Assembly (NCBI GenBank): GCA_041589455.1
Contig: JBFHVQ010000026.1
Coordinates: forward strand, 1-35,786
Length of the DNA: 35,786 bases
Reading direction: 5' to 3'
Origin: SZUA-229 sp041589455
Lineage (GTDB): Bacteria > Pseudomonadota > Gammaproteobacteria > SZUA-229
A program made the translations under genes and the position numbers. Each line of letters begins with the position of its first letter. Within the stretch, counting starts at the first letter, position 1. Shown piece by piece: positions 1-8,145 of the stretch. The notes below the pieces were generated by a model, which ran no database searches, had not been told where the DNA came from, and worked only from the letters and a program-made list of their open reading frames with translations.

Positions 1-606
1 AAATCGTCCGATGCCTCTGGCCACACCACATAATTCCGTCACTGGAACATCCGCCAGTTGCTGTTGGGCTTCCCAGGGGGGAATCACGGTAAAGCCATTG
101 GGTTTATTCAGCTTGGCAGCATATTTGGCGGTGGTTTTATCACCACTAATACCGACCGAGCAGTGCAACCCCGAGGCCTCAAATACAGCTTGCTTCAGCA
201 AATGCCCAATACGAACCGGCGTACCATGCAGCTTCTGGCAGTGACTCATATCGATAAATGCCTCGTCCACTGAAAAAATCTCCACGTCCGGACAGATATC
301 CATAATCGCCTGCATGATTTTCCCTGAGGCTTCTGCATACACATGAGGACGCGATGGTCGCTGAATCAGATCAGCATACAGCTTGCGTGCTTCTTTCAGA
401 CGCATACCGGTTTTAATACCATAAGCTCGCGCTTCGTATGAACAGGTAATAATGCAGGTACCTTTCATGCCATTGGTAACGGCGACAGGTCGCCCCCGTA
501 ACTCGGGAAAATCCCGTGCCTCCACTGCCGCAAAAAAGCAGTTCATATCAACAAGGGCAATCGCCCGTTCCCAGTACACCGGGCAGGTATTATCTATAAT
601 AAACAT
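1..606 (-). CDS. Y-family DNA polymerase (DinB/UmuC-like), C-terminus cut by window edge
   Basis: The 202 residues visible are the palm and part of the fingers of a translesion DNA polymerase, which copies damaged templates during the SOS response. The metal-binding start of the palm is seen as LVDMNCFFAAVE (Asp20) and the second catalytic block as FSVDEAFID (Asp114, Glu115). The ATG at 606 lies 2 bp after the stop of the upstream LexA-type repressor, so the two genes are co-transcribed and probably translationally coupled. By analogy with umuDC-type and lexA-linked polymerase operons, the repressor is expected to control this gene. The little-finger domain and any beta-clamp-binding tail lie outside the window, so DinB and UmuC subfamilies cannot be told apart. 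Confidence 0.9.
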   Translation of the reverse strand, partial: MFIIDNTCPVYWERAIALVDMNCFFAAVEARDFPELRGRPVAVTNGMKGTCIITCSYEARAYGIKTGMRLKEARKLYADLIQRPSRPHVYAEASGKIMQAIMDICPDVEIFSVDEAFIDMSHCQKLHGTPVRIGHLLKQAVFEASGLHCSVGISGDKTTAKYAAKLNKPNGFTVIPPWEAQQQLADVPVTELCGVARGIGRF

Positions 607-608
607 GA

Positions 609-1205
609 CTAATATGTCCGCAATGTACCGACGAGCACACCCTGTATCTGCACACGATCCGCCGGGTAAATCATTACTTCCATACTGGCATTGGCGGGAA
701 TCAACTTGACCCGCCCATCTGGCAATGGCTGATAGATTTTTAGCGTCACTTCATAGTTATCCACCAGTGCCACCACCACCGCATCTCTGGCTGCATCACT
801 ACACGCTTCGATCACTACTGTGTCACCGTCCAGAATACCCAGTTCAATCATCGAATCACCCGAAACCTTAAGCGCATAGCGATTATCACCACCGAACATC
901 TGGTTGAGATTAATCGCATCATAACCACTGATAGCCTCTATGGGCTGCCCGGCAGCAATCTGTCCCAGTAATGGAATCGACATACCCTGCTGCATAAGCT
1001 CCTCCGGCAGACGCAGACCCCGGTGCAAACCCTCTTCATTAATTAGGTGCCCCATATCTACCAGTGCTTTTACATAGCGGTGTGCGGTTCCCTGCGACTG
1101 AATACCTATCCCCTGGGCAATTTCCGGATAGGTTGGCGCATGACCATGACGCAGAATATAGGCCTGAATAAAATCGAGGGTACGTTGCTGGCTATCAGTG
1201 AGCAT
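609..1205 (-). CDS. lexA: LexA-family SOS repressor
   Basis: This 198-residue protein has the LexA layout: an N-terminal winged helix (about residues 1-65) and a C-terminal self-cleaving S24 peptidase domain. The Ala85-Gly86 cleavage site (IAAGQP), nucleophile Ser118 (SGDSM) and Lys156 are all present, so RecA-stimulated autocleavage should work. It would repress DNA-damage genes, at least its own operon. The recognition-helix region (GIQSQGTAHRYVKAL) differs from the enterobacterial one, which fits the absence of a CTGT-N8-ACAG box upstream and the presence of a different symmetric operator. It is the first gene of an operon with the Y-family polymerase. The ATG at 1205 has only a weak AGAG ribosome site, which is itself part of an operator half-site. 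It could be a second, specialised LexA rather than the global one. Confidence 0.93.
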   Translation of the reverse strand: MLTDSQQRTLDFIQAYILRHGHAPTYPEIAQGIGIQSQGTAHRYVKALVDMGHLINEEGLHRGLRLPEELMQQGMSIPLLGQIAAGQPIEAISGYDAINLNQMFGGDNRYALKVSGDSMIELGILDGDTVVIEACSDAARDAVVVALVDNYEVTLKIYQPLPDGRVKLIPANASMEVMIYPADRVQIQGVLVGTLRTY

Positions 1206-1210
1206 AATAA

Positions 1211-1267
1211 ATATTCTCTAAACATTCTCTAAAGAGAAAGAATAGAGAATGTTTGTCAGAATATCAA
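1211..1267 (-). promoter_or_regulatory. lexA-polymerase promoter with nested symmetric operator
   Basis: On the minus strand a -35 (TTGATA, 1262-1267) and a -10 (TATTCT, 1239-1244) are separated by 17 bp. Over and just downstream of the -10 lie four half-sites: TTCTCT at 1214-1219 and 1225-1230, and AGAGAA at 1233-1238 and 1244-1249. They are exactly symmetric about 1231.5, and the half-sites on each side start 11 bp apart, about one helical turn. The inner pair forms TTCTCTAAAGAGAA. The array reaches to within 8 bp of the lexA start codon. Autorepression by the adjacent LexA is inferred. Confidence 0.65.
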
Positions 1268-1561
1268 GCAGAAGATGCCGCCATGATCACTAAAGAACCA
1301 CAGCCATTCCATAACTGGTACACCCTGAAAATCGCACAGATATTATTAAGAAACAGCCCAGCTGAATGATTCCCTTGATAATCTGAGAAGAAGCGCCTTT
1401 CAGCAAGTCTGCTGATGAGCTCTCATTACAGATGCGCAACTGTTTCTGCGCTATCTATGACACTCAGATGCTTATATGGAATTGTTTATTGAGCTGGCAG
1501 GCAATGCTAGAAAAAGCCTATGTATTGAATGACCTGCCAGCGACCTGAATCACCGCAGGTA
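1268..1561. other. Intergenic stretch without a supported gene
   Basis: This stretch lies upstream of the lexA promoter and downstream of the HPt gene. The only open frame of note is a 28-codon plus-strand ORF starting at ATG 1283. It has no convincing ribosome site and no recognisable similarity. No clear terminator hairpin with a T-tract was found. Confidence 0.5.
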
Positions 1562-1924
1562 TTATCGACTCTCCTGAAACTCCAGCAAAATTTTACGCAC
1601 CTGCTGATACATATCCCTGGCCTGGCTAAAGTCAGGTTCCAGTTCATCGATTCGCTTTTCACGCATAGTCGACTCCAGCTGTTCAGCATATCCCCCGAGA
1701 GGCATTGCCCCCAGATTACGGCTACTGGATTTAAGCGAATGAAACAGGCGCTCAGCTGTCTCCAGGTCACCCTGATCAATCAGCCCTGCGGCCTCATTAA
1801 AGCACTTATCAGCTGACTCAAGATACGCCGGGATTAGCTCGTCAAACACCTCTCCCATCACAGCAGACAAAGTATGCAGCGTCTGCAAATTGACATATTC
1901 TGGATAATCCTCATGTGTCGTCAT
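1562..1924 (-). CDS. Orphan HPt (histidine phosphotransfer) domain protein
   Basis: A 120-residue, all-helical single-domain protein with the HPt signature around the phosphorylatable histidine: FHSLKSSSRNLGA, His62. HPt proteins relay phosphate between a hybrid sensor kinase and a response regulator in the cytoplasm. No kinase or receiver gene is next to it, so its partners are unknown. The ATG at 1924 was chosen because GGGAG lies about 8 nt upstream. A TTG five codons earlier (1939) is also in frame but overlaps that ribosome site. It seems to be transcribed alone; both neighbouring gaps exceed 200 bp. Confidence 0.85.
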   Translation of the reverse strand: MTTHEDYPEYVNLQTLHTLSAVMGEVFDELIPAYLESADKCFNEAAGLIDQGDLETAERLFHSLKSSSRNLGAMPLGGYAEQLESTMREKRIDELEPDFSQARDMYQQVRKILLEFQESR

Positions 1925-2143
1925 AGCGACTTCTCCCAACTCATTAATCTCTCCTGTATGTCAAGGCTTATCAGATAGTCATTATTAAATAGTAAACTTG
2001 AAAGCATCAACTTCTAATTGCTATATATCCACTTAATTATAGGCTGTTAGCAGCCAGTTAGCGTTAAACAAAGTTCACACTCCCTGATACTTTAAATCTG
2101 TTATCTACTGTGCTTTTTTAATCGCACTTAGATACTGATTAAG

Positions 2144-2515
2144 CTATTTCAGCAGATTCTCAGGCACACCCGACCAGACCGCAAACTCATTTCCACTGGG
2201 CTCGGTAAAGTGAAAACGTCGCCCCCCCGGAAAGCTGAATATGGGCTTAGTAATCACGCCGTCAGCGGCTTCTATTTTCTGTAATGTCTGCTCAAGGTCC
2301 TCACTATACAACACCACCAACGCACTTCCCTGCTCAGTTGTCGCAGTCAACTCTGATCGAAAAAAACCACCCTGCATACCGGCTTCACTAAAAGCGACAT
2401 AATCTGCCCCATAGTCGGTGAACGACCAGCCAAATAGTCGACTAAAAAATTGTTTAGTCGCTTCAATATCCCTTGCAGGCAATTCGATATAATTGATTTT
2501 TTCGTGAGCGCTCAT
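2144..2515 (-). CDS. VOC-superfamily (glyoxalase/bleomycin-resistance fold) protein
   Basis: 123 residues with the paired beta-alpha-beta-beta-beta modules of the vicinal oxygen chelate fold. The first module begins INYIELPARDIEATKQFF and the second ends FHFTEPSGNEFAVWS; the Glu of the last strand is a usual metal-ligand position. Such proteins act as lyases, dioxygenases or binding proteins on small molecules, and the substrate cannot be read from the sequence. It is divergent from the metal-efflux cluster (gap about 110 bp) and seems monocistronic. There is no obvious Shine-Dalgarno before ATG 2515. Confidence 0.8.
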   Translation of the reverse strand: MSAHEKINYIELPARDIEATKQFFSRLFGWSFTDYGADYVAFSEAGMQGGFFRSELTATTEQGSALVVLYSEDLEQTLQKIEAADGVITKPIFSFPGGRRFHFTEPSGNEFAVWSGVPENLLK

Positions 2516-2624
2516 GTTACATAAGCATATGCCATATTTGAACTTTTTCCATTCATCCTTATCTTAAGAAAACCTTAATATTCGCTCCATACAATGATGC
2601 GACTGATAAACATGGGCAACTCCA

Positions 2625-3008
2625 GTGTCATTAACACAGCATAAATCAAGTGCATTCAAACTACTGGTCATTTATATGATCAGCACGTTACTGTTCCTGA
2701 CATCCATCGAACTGCATATTCATACCAAAGAAGCCGCGGCCTATGAACAACATGGCCAGTCTGTATCAATTTCCAGCCTTACCAGCAAAATTAATCAGGC
2801 AAATGACGTTGATGAAATTAATGTCAGTCCGGATGGACTGCTTAAGATTCAGGCGTCTGCACCTGTCCTGATTGCGATTTTTATGCTGCTTGCATTGGTG
2901 ATCTATGGCAGCTGTTCCCGCTATTTGAATTTTCAAAAACAGAATCACCGATTTATCCAACTACCGTTCTACGGCACACCCGCCCTGCGCGCCCCCCCGC
3001 AATACTAA
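2625..3008 (+). CDS. Small membrane protein leading the RND efflux cluster
   Basis: 127 residues with two hydrophobic segments (about 11-27 and 78-94) around a probably periplasmic stretch of some 50 residues carrying HIHT and other histidines. The C-terminal tail ends PALRAPPQY. Short proteins with an -RAPP- tail often precede metal-efflux genes in Proteobacteria, so I infer an accessory or metal-sensing role, but I cannot name the family. The start is a GTG at 2625 with poor ribosome-site support; an in-frame ATG lies 17 codons downstream, inside the first hydrophobic segment. The gap to the outer-membrane gene is about 110 bp, so co-transcription is likely but not certain. Confidence 0.55.
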   Translation: MSLTQHKSSAFKLLVIYMISTLLFLTSIELHIHTKEAAAYEQHGQSVSISSLTSKINQANDVDEINVSPDGLLKIQASAPVLIAIFMLLALVIYGSCSRYLNFQKQNHRFIQLPFYGTPALRAPPQY

Positions 3009-3119
3009 TCCTCAATTCGGTTACTGGTCGTCATTGACCTTGCCGAGCATATTTAACTCTATCAAAACATTGAGAATCACTGCGTCTGCTGATGCATGAT
3101 TAAAACAGAGGATGACCTT

Positions 3120-4397
3120 ATGGCGCACAAAATTCGCCAACTGTTTTCAATGGCCAGTTTATTACTGAGCCTGCCGCTGGCATCATATGCCAGTTCACAA
3201 TACTGGAGCCTGCAACAAAGCCTTGAACAGGCGATTACCAGTTCACCTGAATTAAAACAATCACTGGCTGAAATTGGTGCCCGTGAAGCTGCGGTAAAAA
3301 CCGCAACCCTGTGGCCTGATCCAGATATAGAACTACGCATTGATAATACGTTAGAAAAAGAGCGCAATAGCAATGGTTATGACCTGACAGAAATTACCGT
3401 TAGCCAGGCAATTCCACTGTCGCGACTCACTCATCAAGAAGCTGTGGCTACGGCCCAACTGAGTGCAGCACAACATCAACAACTGGCAAACGCACTTGAT
3501 ATCCAGAATCGTGTGGCACATATATATTATGCGTTGCAACGAGCCAGTGAGCGACTCAGATTGACTGAGCAGCGTGTTGCATTTGCTGACAAACTCAAAC
3601 AAAGTGGACAGAAAAACAGTAATACAATAGTACGTTACCTGACACCATTGGAAAAAGCTCGCCTACAAATCATCCGTGAACAGGCACACCAGTCCGTAGT
3701 GAATGCTGAGGGAAAATATAATGAAGTCTTAACCGAGTTTTACAAAATACTCGGCATTGATGCAAACAGTGCAATTCAGCTAGATAGCATTGAGACAGTT
3801 ACTCTGGTCCCTGCTCTGACTGATTTACAACAGCAGCAGAATACCCACCCATTACTCAGCTACCAAAAACTACAGCTACAGGCGGCAGCTAATTCAATCG
3901 AGCTGGCTCGTAATAACGTAATGGATGACCCTACCATCAGCTTAAGTCGTGTCCGGGAAGTTTTTGATAACGACGAAGAGGCTGTCTATGCCCTGATGCT
4001 AAATCTACAGATTCCTATACAGAATCGTAAAAGCTCAGCAGTGAGTCAGGCACGTTATACAGCCAGCCAGCAGCGCATTGAACTGGCACGCATTCAACGT
4101 GAATTACAGATTAACTTACAACGTAGCCATGCTCATTTACATCACCTGGTAAAACAGACCGAAAACTACAAAGCACGTGTACTAGGCCCAGCGAAACATG
4201 TACTGAAACTAAGTCAACAGGGCTTCAGGAGTGGAGAGCTTGGCGTACTATCGCTGGTCGATGCAAATAACACCTTCTTCGATGCTAAAGAACATTATCT
4301 TGAACTGCTTTATCAGTCACAACGTGAACTAGCAGACATTAAATTATACGCCGGTCTACCCCAGGTAGATTCATTGGACCAGAAGCGAGACCAATAA
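3120..4397 (+). CDS. TolC-like outer-membrane factor of a metal RND system
   Basis: 425 residues, the usual size of a CzcC/CusC-type outer-membrane channel. A Sec signal peptide covers about residues 1-24 (hydrophobic core LFSMASLLLSLPLASYA). Two long helical repeats follow, with the typical start WSLQQSLEQAITSSPEL and the second-half motif LSLVDANNTFFDA. It should form the trimeric exit duct for the pump encoded next. The ATG at 3120 was preferred over one 8 codons upstream because AGGA lies 9 nt before it and the signal peptide then starts correctly. Its stop is followed after 1 bp by the RND start codon, so the pair is tightly coupled. No lipobox cysteine was seen at the cleavage site. Confidence 0.88.
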   Translation: MAHKIRQLFSMASLLLSLPLASYASSQYWSLQQSLEQAITSSPELKQSLAEIGAREAAVKTATLWPDPDIELRIDNTLEKERNSNGYDLTEITVSQAIPLSRLTHQEAVATAQLSAAQHQQLANALDIQNRVAHIYYALQRASERLRLTEQRVAFADKLKQSGQKNSNTIVRYLTPLEKARLQIIREQAHQSVVNAEGKYNEVLTEFYKILGIDANSAIQLDSIETVTLVPALTDLQQQQNTHPLLSYQKLQLQAAANSIELARNNVMDDPTISLSRVREVFDNDEEAVYALMLNLQIPIQNRKSSAVSQARYTASQQRIELARIQRELQINLQRSHAHLHHLVKQTENYKARVLGPAKHVLKLSQQGFRSGELGVLSLVDANNTFFDAKEHYLELLYQSQRELADIKLYAGLPQVDSLDQKRDQ

Positions 4398-4398
4398 G

Positions 4399-7300
4399 AT
4401 GATTAATGCACTATTACGTTTCTCACTGATTCAGCGTCTTATGATCATACTAATTACCGCTGGCATTGTAGCCGCGGGAACATGGTCGTTTAAGGAAATA
4501 CCCATCGATGCTTTTCCGGATATTTCCGCGCCTCAGGTGCAGATCATTATTAAAGCCCCGGGCATGTCTCCCAGTGAAGTGGAGCAACGCATTACTTTCC
4601 CTGTTGAGACTGAAATGCAGGGCATTCCGGGACAGAAAGTATTACGCTCTACCACCAAGTATGCATTGAGTATCATTGTTGTCGACTTTGAAGACTCAGT
4701 CGATATTTATCACGCTCGCAACCTGATAAATGAACGATTAAATTCGGTATGGAATGACTTACCCTCAGGTATTGAAGGCGGCCTGGCACCGATCACAACG
4801 CCGCTGGGTGAGATCTTTATGTATCGCATCATTGGCGACAACTACACCAACCAGCAACTGCGTACTCTGCAGGACTGGACCATTCGCCCCCACCTACGAC
4901 AGGTAGAAGGCGTAGCTGATATCAACTCACTGGGCGGTGAAGTTAGCAATTACGAAGTCATTATTAAACCCGATGCACTGGTAAAATACGGTATAAGCCT
5001 GAGTGAAATCCAGCAGGCACTGGAAAATAATAACCGTAATGCTGGCGGCGACCGAATTAATCGCAATAGCCAGGTGTTACTGGTTCGCACCCTGGGAAAA
5101 CTACAGAATATTAATGACATTAAAAATATTACTGTGCGTACTCGCTATGGAAAACCTCTGTATGTAAAAGATGTTGCCGATGTACAGATGGGTAGCATGA
5201 CACGTTACGGTGGTGTGACAGCTGATGCCGAAGGCGAAGCCGTCACTGGACTGGTTCTGTTACGTAAAGGCGCTAACAGTCTTAAAGCCGTTGAAGACAC
5301 TAAGACCGCACTACAGGAACTGAAAAAAATATTACCGAAAGATGTATACATAGTGCCATTTTATGATCGCACGGATCTCATCACCAAAGCCGTATGGACT
5401 GTAGAGAAAGCACTGGGCGAAGCTGTTCTACTGGTTTTTCTGGTGCTTATTCTGATGCTGGGTGATATACGTAGCGCAATTACCGTCGCACTGATCCTCC
5501 CCTTATCCGTATTATTTACGTTTATTATGATGAAGCTGTTTGGTGTATCCGCCAACCTGATGTCATTAGGCGGACTGGCAATCGCCATTGGTATACTGGT
5601 CGATGCGGCGGTCGTTGTTGTTGAAAATATTCATACACAGTTCTCCAGAAAATCACACGGTTTAAGCAAATTGCATCTGGTGTATCGTGCGGTACAGGAA
5701 GTTTCTGCGCCAGTAATTTCCGGTATTCTGATTATTGTTGCGGTTTTCCTGCCACTTTTCAGCTTAACCGGCCTTGAAGGCAAGATGTTCACACCGCTGG
5801 CGATCACCATCAGTTTTGCACTCATTGGGTCACTCGTACTGTCATTGACAGTCATTCCTGTGCTAGCCAGTTTCTTCATGAAAATCCATGACAACAATCA
5901 GACTGAAACAGATGGCCGATTGATACGCGCTCTTAAGTACATTTACCTGCCTGTTATGAACTGGGCACTTAACTATCGTTTAATTGCTGTTAGCCTGGCA
6001 CTACTTGCCCTGATCGCAACCCTACCGGTTTTTAATTTAATCGGTAAAGAGTTTATGCCAATTATGGATGAAGGCAGCACCGTCATTCTGATTGAAAAAG
6101 ACCCCAGCATTACACTGGAAGATTCACTGGCGATGGATACGCCGATTCAGAAAGCCATGATGGAACTACCGGAAGTCACTGGCGTCACTTCAAGAACAGG
6201 TGCTGATGAACTTCGTATGGACCCCATGGGCCTGAACCAGACCGATAATTTCCTGGTCACCAAACCCCGTAATGAGTGGAATATTTCATTAAGTGAGTTC
6301 CAACAGAACCTACGTGACAAACTCGCACAGTTCGAAGATATTGATTATGCATTTAGTCAACCTATCGATATGCGAGTATCCGAGATGTTAACGGGTGTTC
6401 GTTCAGCCATGGCGATTAAGCTTTATGGGGACGACCTGGAGATGCTAGATAAAAAAGCAGCTGAGATTGAGATGCTAGTCAATTCAGTGAACGGCGCAAC
6501 CGATGTTTTTCGCACAGATATTTCTGGCCAGCAATACCTGCAAATCAATATTAAGCGTGACGTGATTTCTCGCTATGGTATTAACGTTGAAGATATCAAT
6601 GCGCTAGTTGAAACCGCTATTGGCGGAAAAGTTGTTACTGATGTTATGCAAAGCAATCGTCGGCTGAATGTGGTGATGCGCTATGCAGAGAACCAGCGTA
6701 GCTCACCGGAAGCCATCCGAAAAATGCTTGTCACTATTCCTAATGGCAATAAAGTTGCACTGGGTTCCTTAACTGAAATCGAGGAAGTTGACGGCCCGGT
6801 TCAAATTATTCGCGAATCAGCCAAACGCCAGGTAGTTATCCAGTCTAATGTTAATGCGCGTGATGTCGTGGGATTTGTCGATGAAGTTCGTCAATTGCTG
6901 AGCGACAAGCTCGAGCTACCCGAAGGCTACTATGTAACCTATGGCGGCCAGTTCGAAAATCAACAGCGTGCCGCACAACGCCTGACACTGGTGATACCCA
7001 TTGCCATTGTCTTAATCTTTATTATGTTGTTTACGACCTTTAAGTCTTTATTACAGGCTGGCCTGATCGTATTGAATATTCCCTTCGCAATGATCGGTGG
7101 TGTGTTCAGCCTGTATCTGTCAGGCTTATACCTTTCGGTACCTGCATCGGTTGGCTTTATCACACTGTTTGGTGTAGCGGTTCTTAACGGGGTTGTTATG
7201 GTGAGTTATTTTAATCAGCTCAGACAATCTGGCATTCCATTAATAGATGCCGTTAAACAGGGTGCTGAAAGACGTTTACGACCGGTTCTGATGACTGCAC

Positions 7301-7485
7301 TCATTGCCAGCTTTGGATTACTACCGCTATTAACTGCAACAGGTCCGGGTTCAGAATTACAAAAACCCCTTGCCGTCGTGGTGATTGGTGGCCTGTTCAC
7401 CTCAACCCTGCTGACGCTAATTTTACTTCCAACCCTGTATGCCTGGATGGAAGAAAAAATCGAAAAACGTATTGGAGATGCCTGA
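4399..7485 (+). CDS. Heavy-metal-type RND efflux pump (CzcA/CusA family)
   Basis: 1028 residues, full length for the HME-RND family: twelve membrane helices with two large periplasmic loops (about residues 35-335 and 555-855). The first helix is followed by IPIDAFPDISAPQVQI, typical of this family. Membrane helix 4 reads GILVDAAVVVVEN, with Asp402 and Glu409 as proton-relay candidates; this single-Asp pattern is closer to CusA-type than to the DFGxxxDGA of CzcA. It exports divalent or monovalent metal using the proton gradient, and the metal is not settled by sequence reading. The gene sits between the outer-membrane factor and a DUF3240 protein, whose ATG overlaps its TGA. The usual periplasmic adaptor gene is absent. 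Confidence 0.93.
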   Translation: MINALLRFSLIQRLMIILITAGIVAAGTWSFKEIPIDAFPDISAPQVQIIIKAPGMSPSEVEQRITFPVETEMQGIPGQKVLRSTTKYALSIIVVDFEDSVDIYHARNLINERLNSVWNDLPSGIEGGLAPITTPLGEIFMYRIIGDNYTNQQLRTLQDWTIRPHLRQVEGVADINSLGGEVSNYEVIIKPDALVKYGISLSEIQQALENNNRNAGGDRINRNSQVLLVRTLGKLQNINDIKNITVRTRYGKPLYVKDVADVQMGSMTRYGGVTADAEGEAVTGLVLLRKGANSLKAVEDTKTALQELKKILPKDVYIVPFYDRTDLITKAVWTVEKALGEAVLLVFLVLILMLGDIRSAITVALILPLSVLFTFIMMKLFGVSANLMSLGGLAIAIGILVDAAVVVVENIHTQFSRKSHGLSKLHLVYRAVQEVSAPVISGILIIVAVFLPLFSLTGLEGKMFTPLAITISFALIGSLVLSLTVIPVLASFFMKIHDNNQTETDGRLIRALKYIYLPVMNWALNYRLIAVSLALLALIATLPVFNLIGKEFMPIMDEGSTVILIEKDPSITLEDSLAMDTPIQKAMMELPEVTGVTSRTGADELRMDPMGLNQTDNFLVTKPRNEWNISLSEFQQNLRDKLAQFEDIDYAFSQPIDMRVSEMLTGVRSAMAIKLYGDDLEMLDKKAAEIEMLVNSVNGATDVFRTDISGQQYLQINIKRDVISRYGINVEDINALVETAIGGKVVTDVMQSNRRLNVVMRYAENQRSSPEAIRKMLVTIPNGNKVALGSLTEIEEVDGPVQIIRESAKRQVVIQSNVNARDVVGFVDEVRQLLSDKLELPEGYYVTYGGQFENQQRAAQRLTLVIPIAIVLIFIMLFTTFKSLLQAGLIVLNIPFAMIGGVFSLYLSGLYLSVPASVGFITLFGVAVLNGVVMVSYFNQLRQSGIPLIDAVKQGAERRLRPVLMTALIASFGLLPLLTATGPGSELQKPLAVVVIGGLFTSTLLTLILLPTLYAWMEEKIEKRIGDA

Positions 7486-7790
7486 TGAAAAAATTATCCA
7501 TTGTTGTCCATGAATCAGCACAACAACAACTGGCAGATTTTTTACGCAGCCAGAATCTGAATACATTTATGTTTAGTCATATCGAAGAACATAGTTCGCA
7601 AATGGAACATGATCGTTTTTTATCTGATCGCGACAAAGTGGTAGGCTATGTTCCACAGGTAAGAATGGATGCGATACTGGATGCTGCCGAAGTAAAATCA
7701 ATTATACAAAAGTTAAAAAACATGCAGGAAAGTTTTAGAGGCAAGGGAATTTACTGGATCTGTGATGTAGATGAGTTTGGCAATTTATAG
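7485..7790 (+). CDS. DUF3240 (PII-like) small protein
   Basis: 101 residues resembling DUF3240, a ferredoxin-like PII-type fold often found directly downstream of CzcA-type pumps. The start is KKLSIVVHESAQQQLADFL and the C-terminal part FRGKGIYWICDVDEFG. Its ATG overlaps the TGA of the pump gene by one base, so translation is coupled. A role in sensing or buffering metal, or in adjusting pump activity, is inferred from context only. It is the last gene of the cluster and is followed by a GC-rich hairpin. Confidence 0.75.
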   Translation: MKKLSIVVHESAQQQLADFLRSQNLNTFMFSHIEEHSSQMEHDRFLSDRDKVVGYVPQVRMDAILDAAEVKSIIQKLKNMQESFRGKGIYWICDVDEFGNL

Positions 7791-7801
7791 CTGTATCACA
7801 G

Positions 7802-7825
7802 GATGCCGGCAATTATGCCGGCATC
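7802..7825 (+). terminator. Perfect 10-bp hairpin after the efflux cluster
   Basis: GATGCCGGCA and TGCCGGCATC pair around a 4-nt loop, starting 12 bp after the DUF3240 stop. No T-tract follows, so it may be a weak terminator or an mRNA 3'-end stabiliser rather than a strong intrinsic terminator. Confidence 0.5.
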
Positions 7826-8145
7826 TCAATAGCTGACACTAACATCTGGTAACAAATGAACAACTTAAAACTGTAACAGGATGCATAAACACATTAAAAT
7901 TTATCGCGCCATCTTAACACCGACAATAACCTTCGTATTCCCAATTTGCTGGTAAGCTGTCATCATTCTCATAAAGTCTCAAATAGTGATTCACAATCAA
8001 TTACTTAACCATTTCTCCAACCCTGACCTGCATTACTAAAGCCATAAACTGGAATATCTATAGATAATATATCTATGCTTTATATTGAAATAAATAAAAT
8101 TGTAACTTACCTTATATATATAGTTATAAGGATTACCTAAAGTTT
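7826..8145. other. AT-rich intergenic region before the Na+/Pi transporter
   Basis: No gene is supported here. The last 100 bp are very AT-rich (runs such as TTATATATATAG) and probably hold the transporter promoter. I could not fix a -35/-10 pair with confidence. AGGA lies about 13 nt before the transporter ATG. Confidence 0.4.

Noticed and set aside
467..709. Plus-strand open frames across the Y-family polymerase and lexA
   Set aside because: The minus strand encodes clear conserved motifs over the same bases.
1283..1369. 28-codon plus-strand ORF upstream of lexA
   Set aside because: No convincing ribosome site, no similarity and poor continuation; it could be chance.
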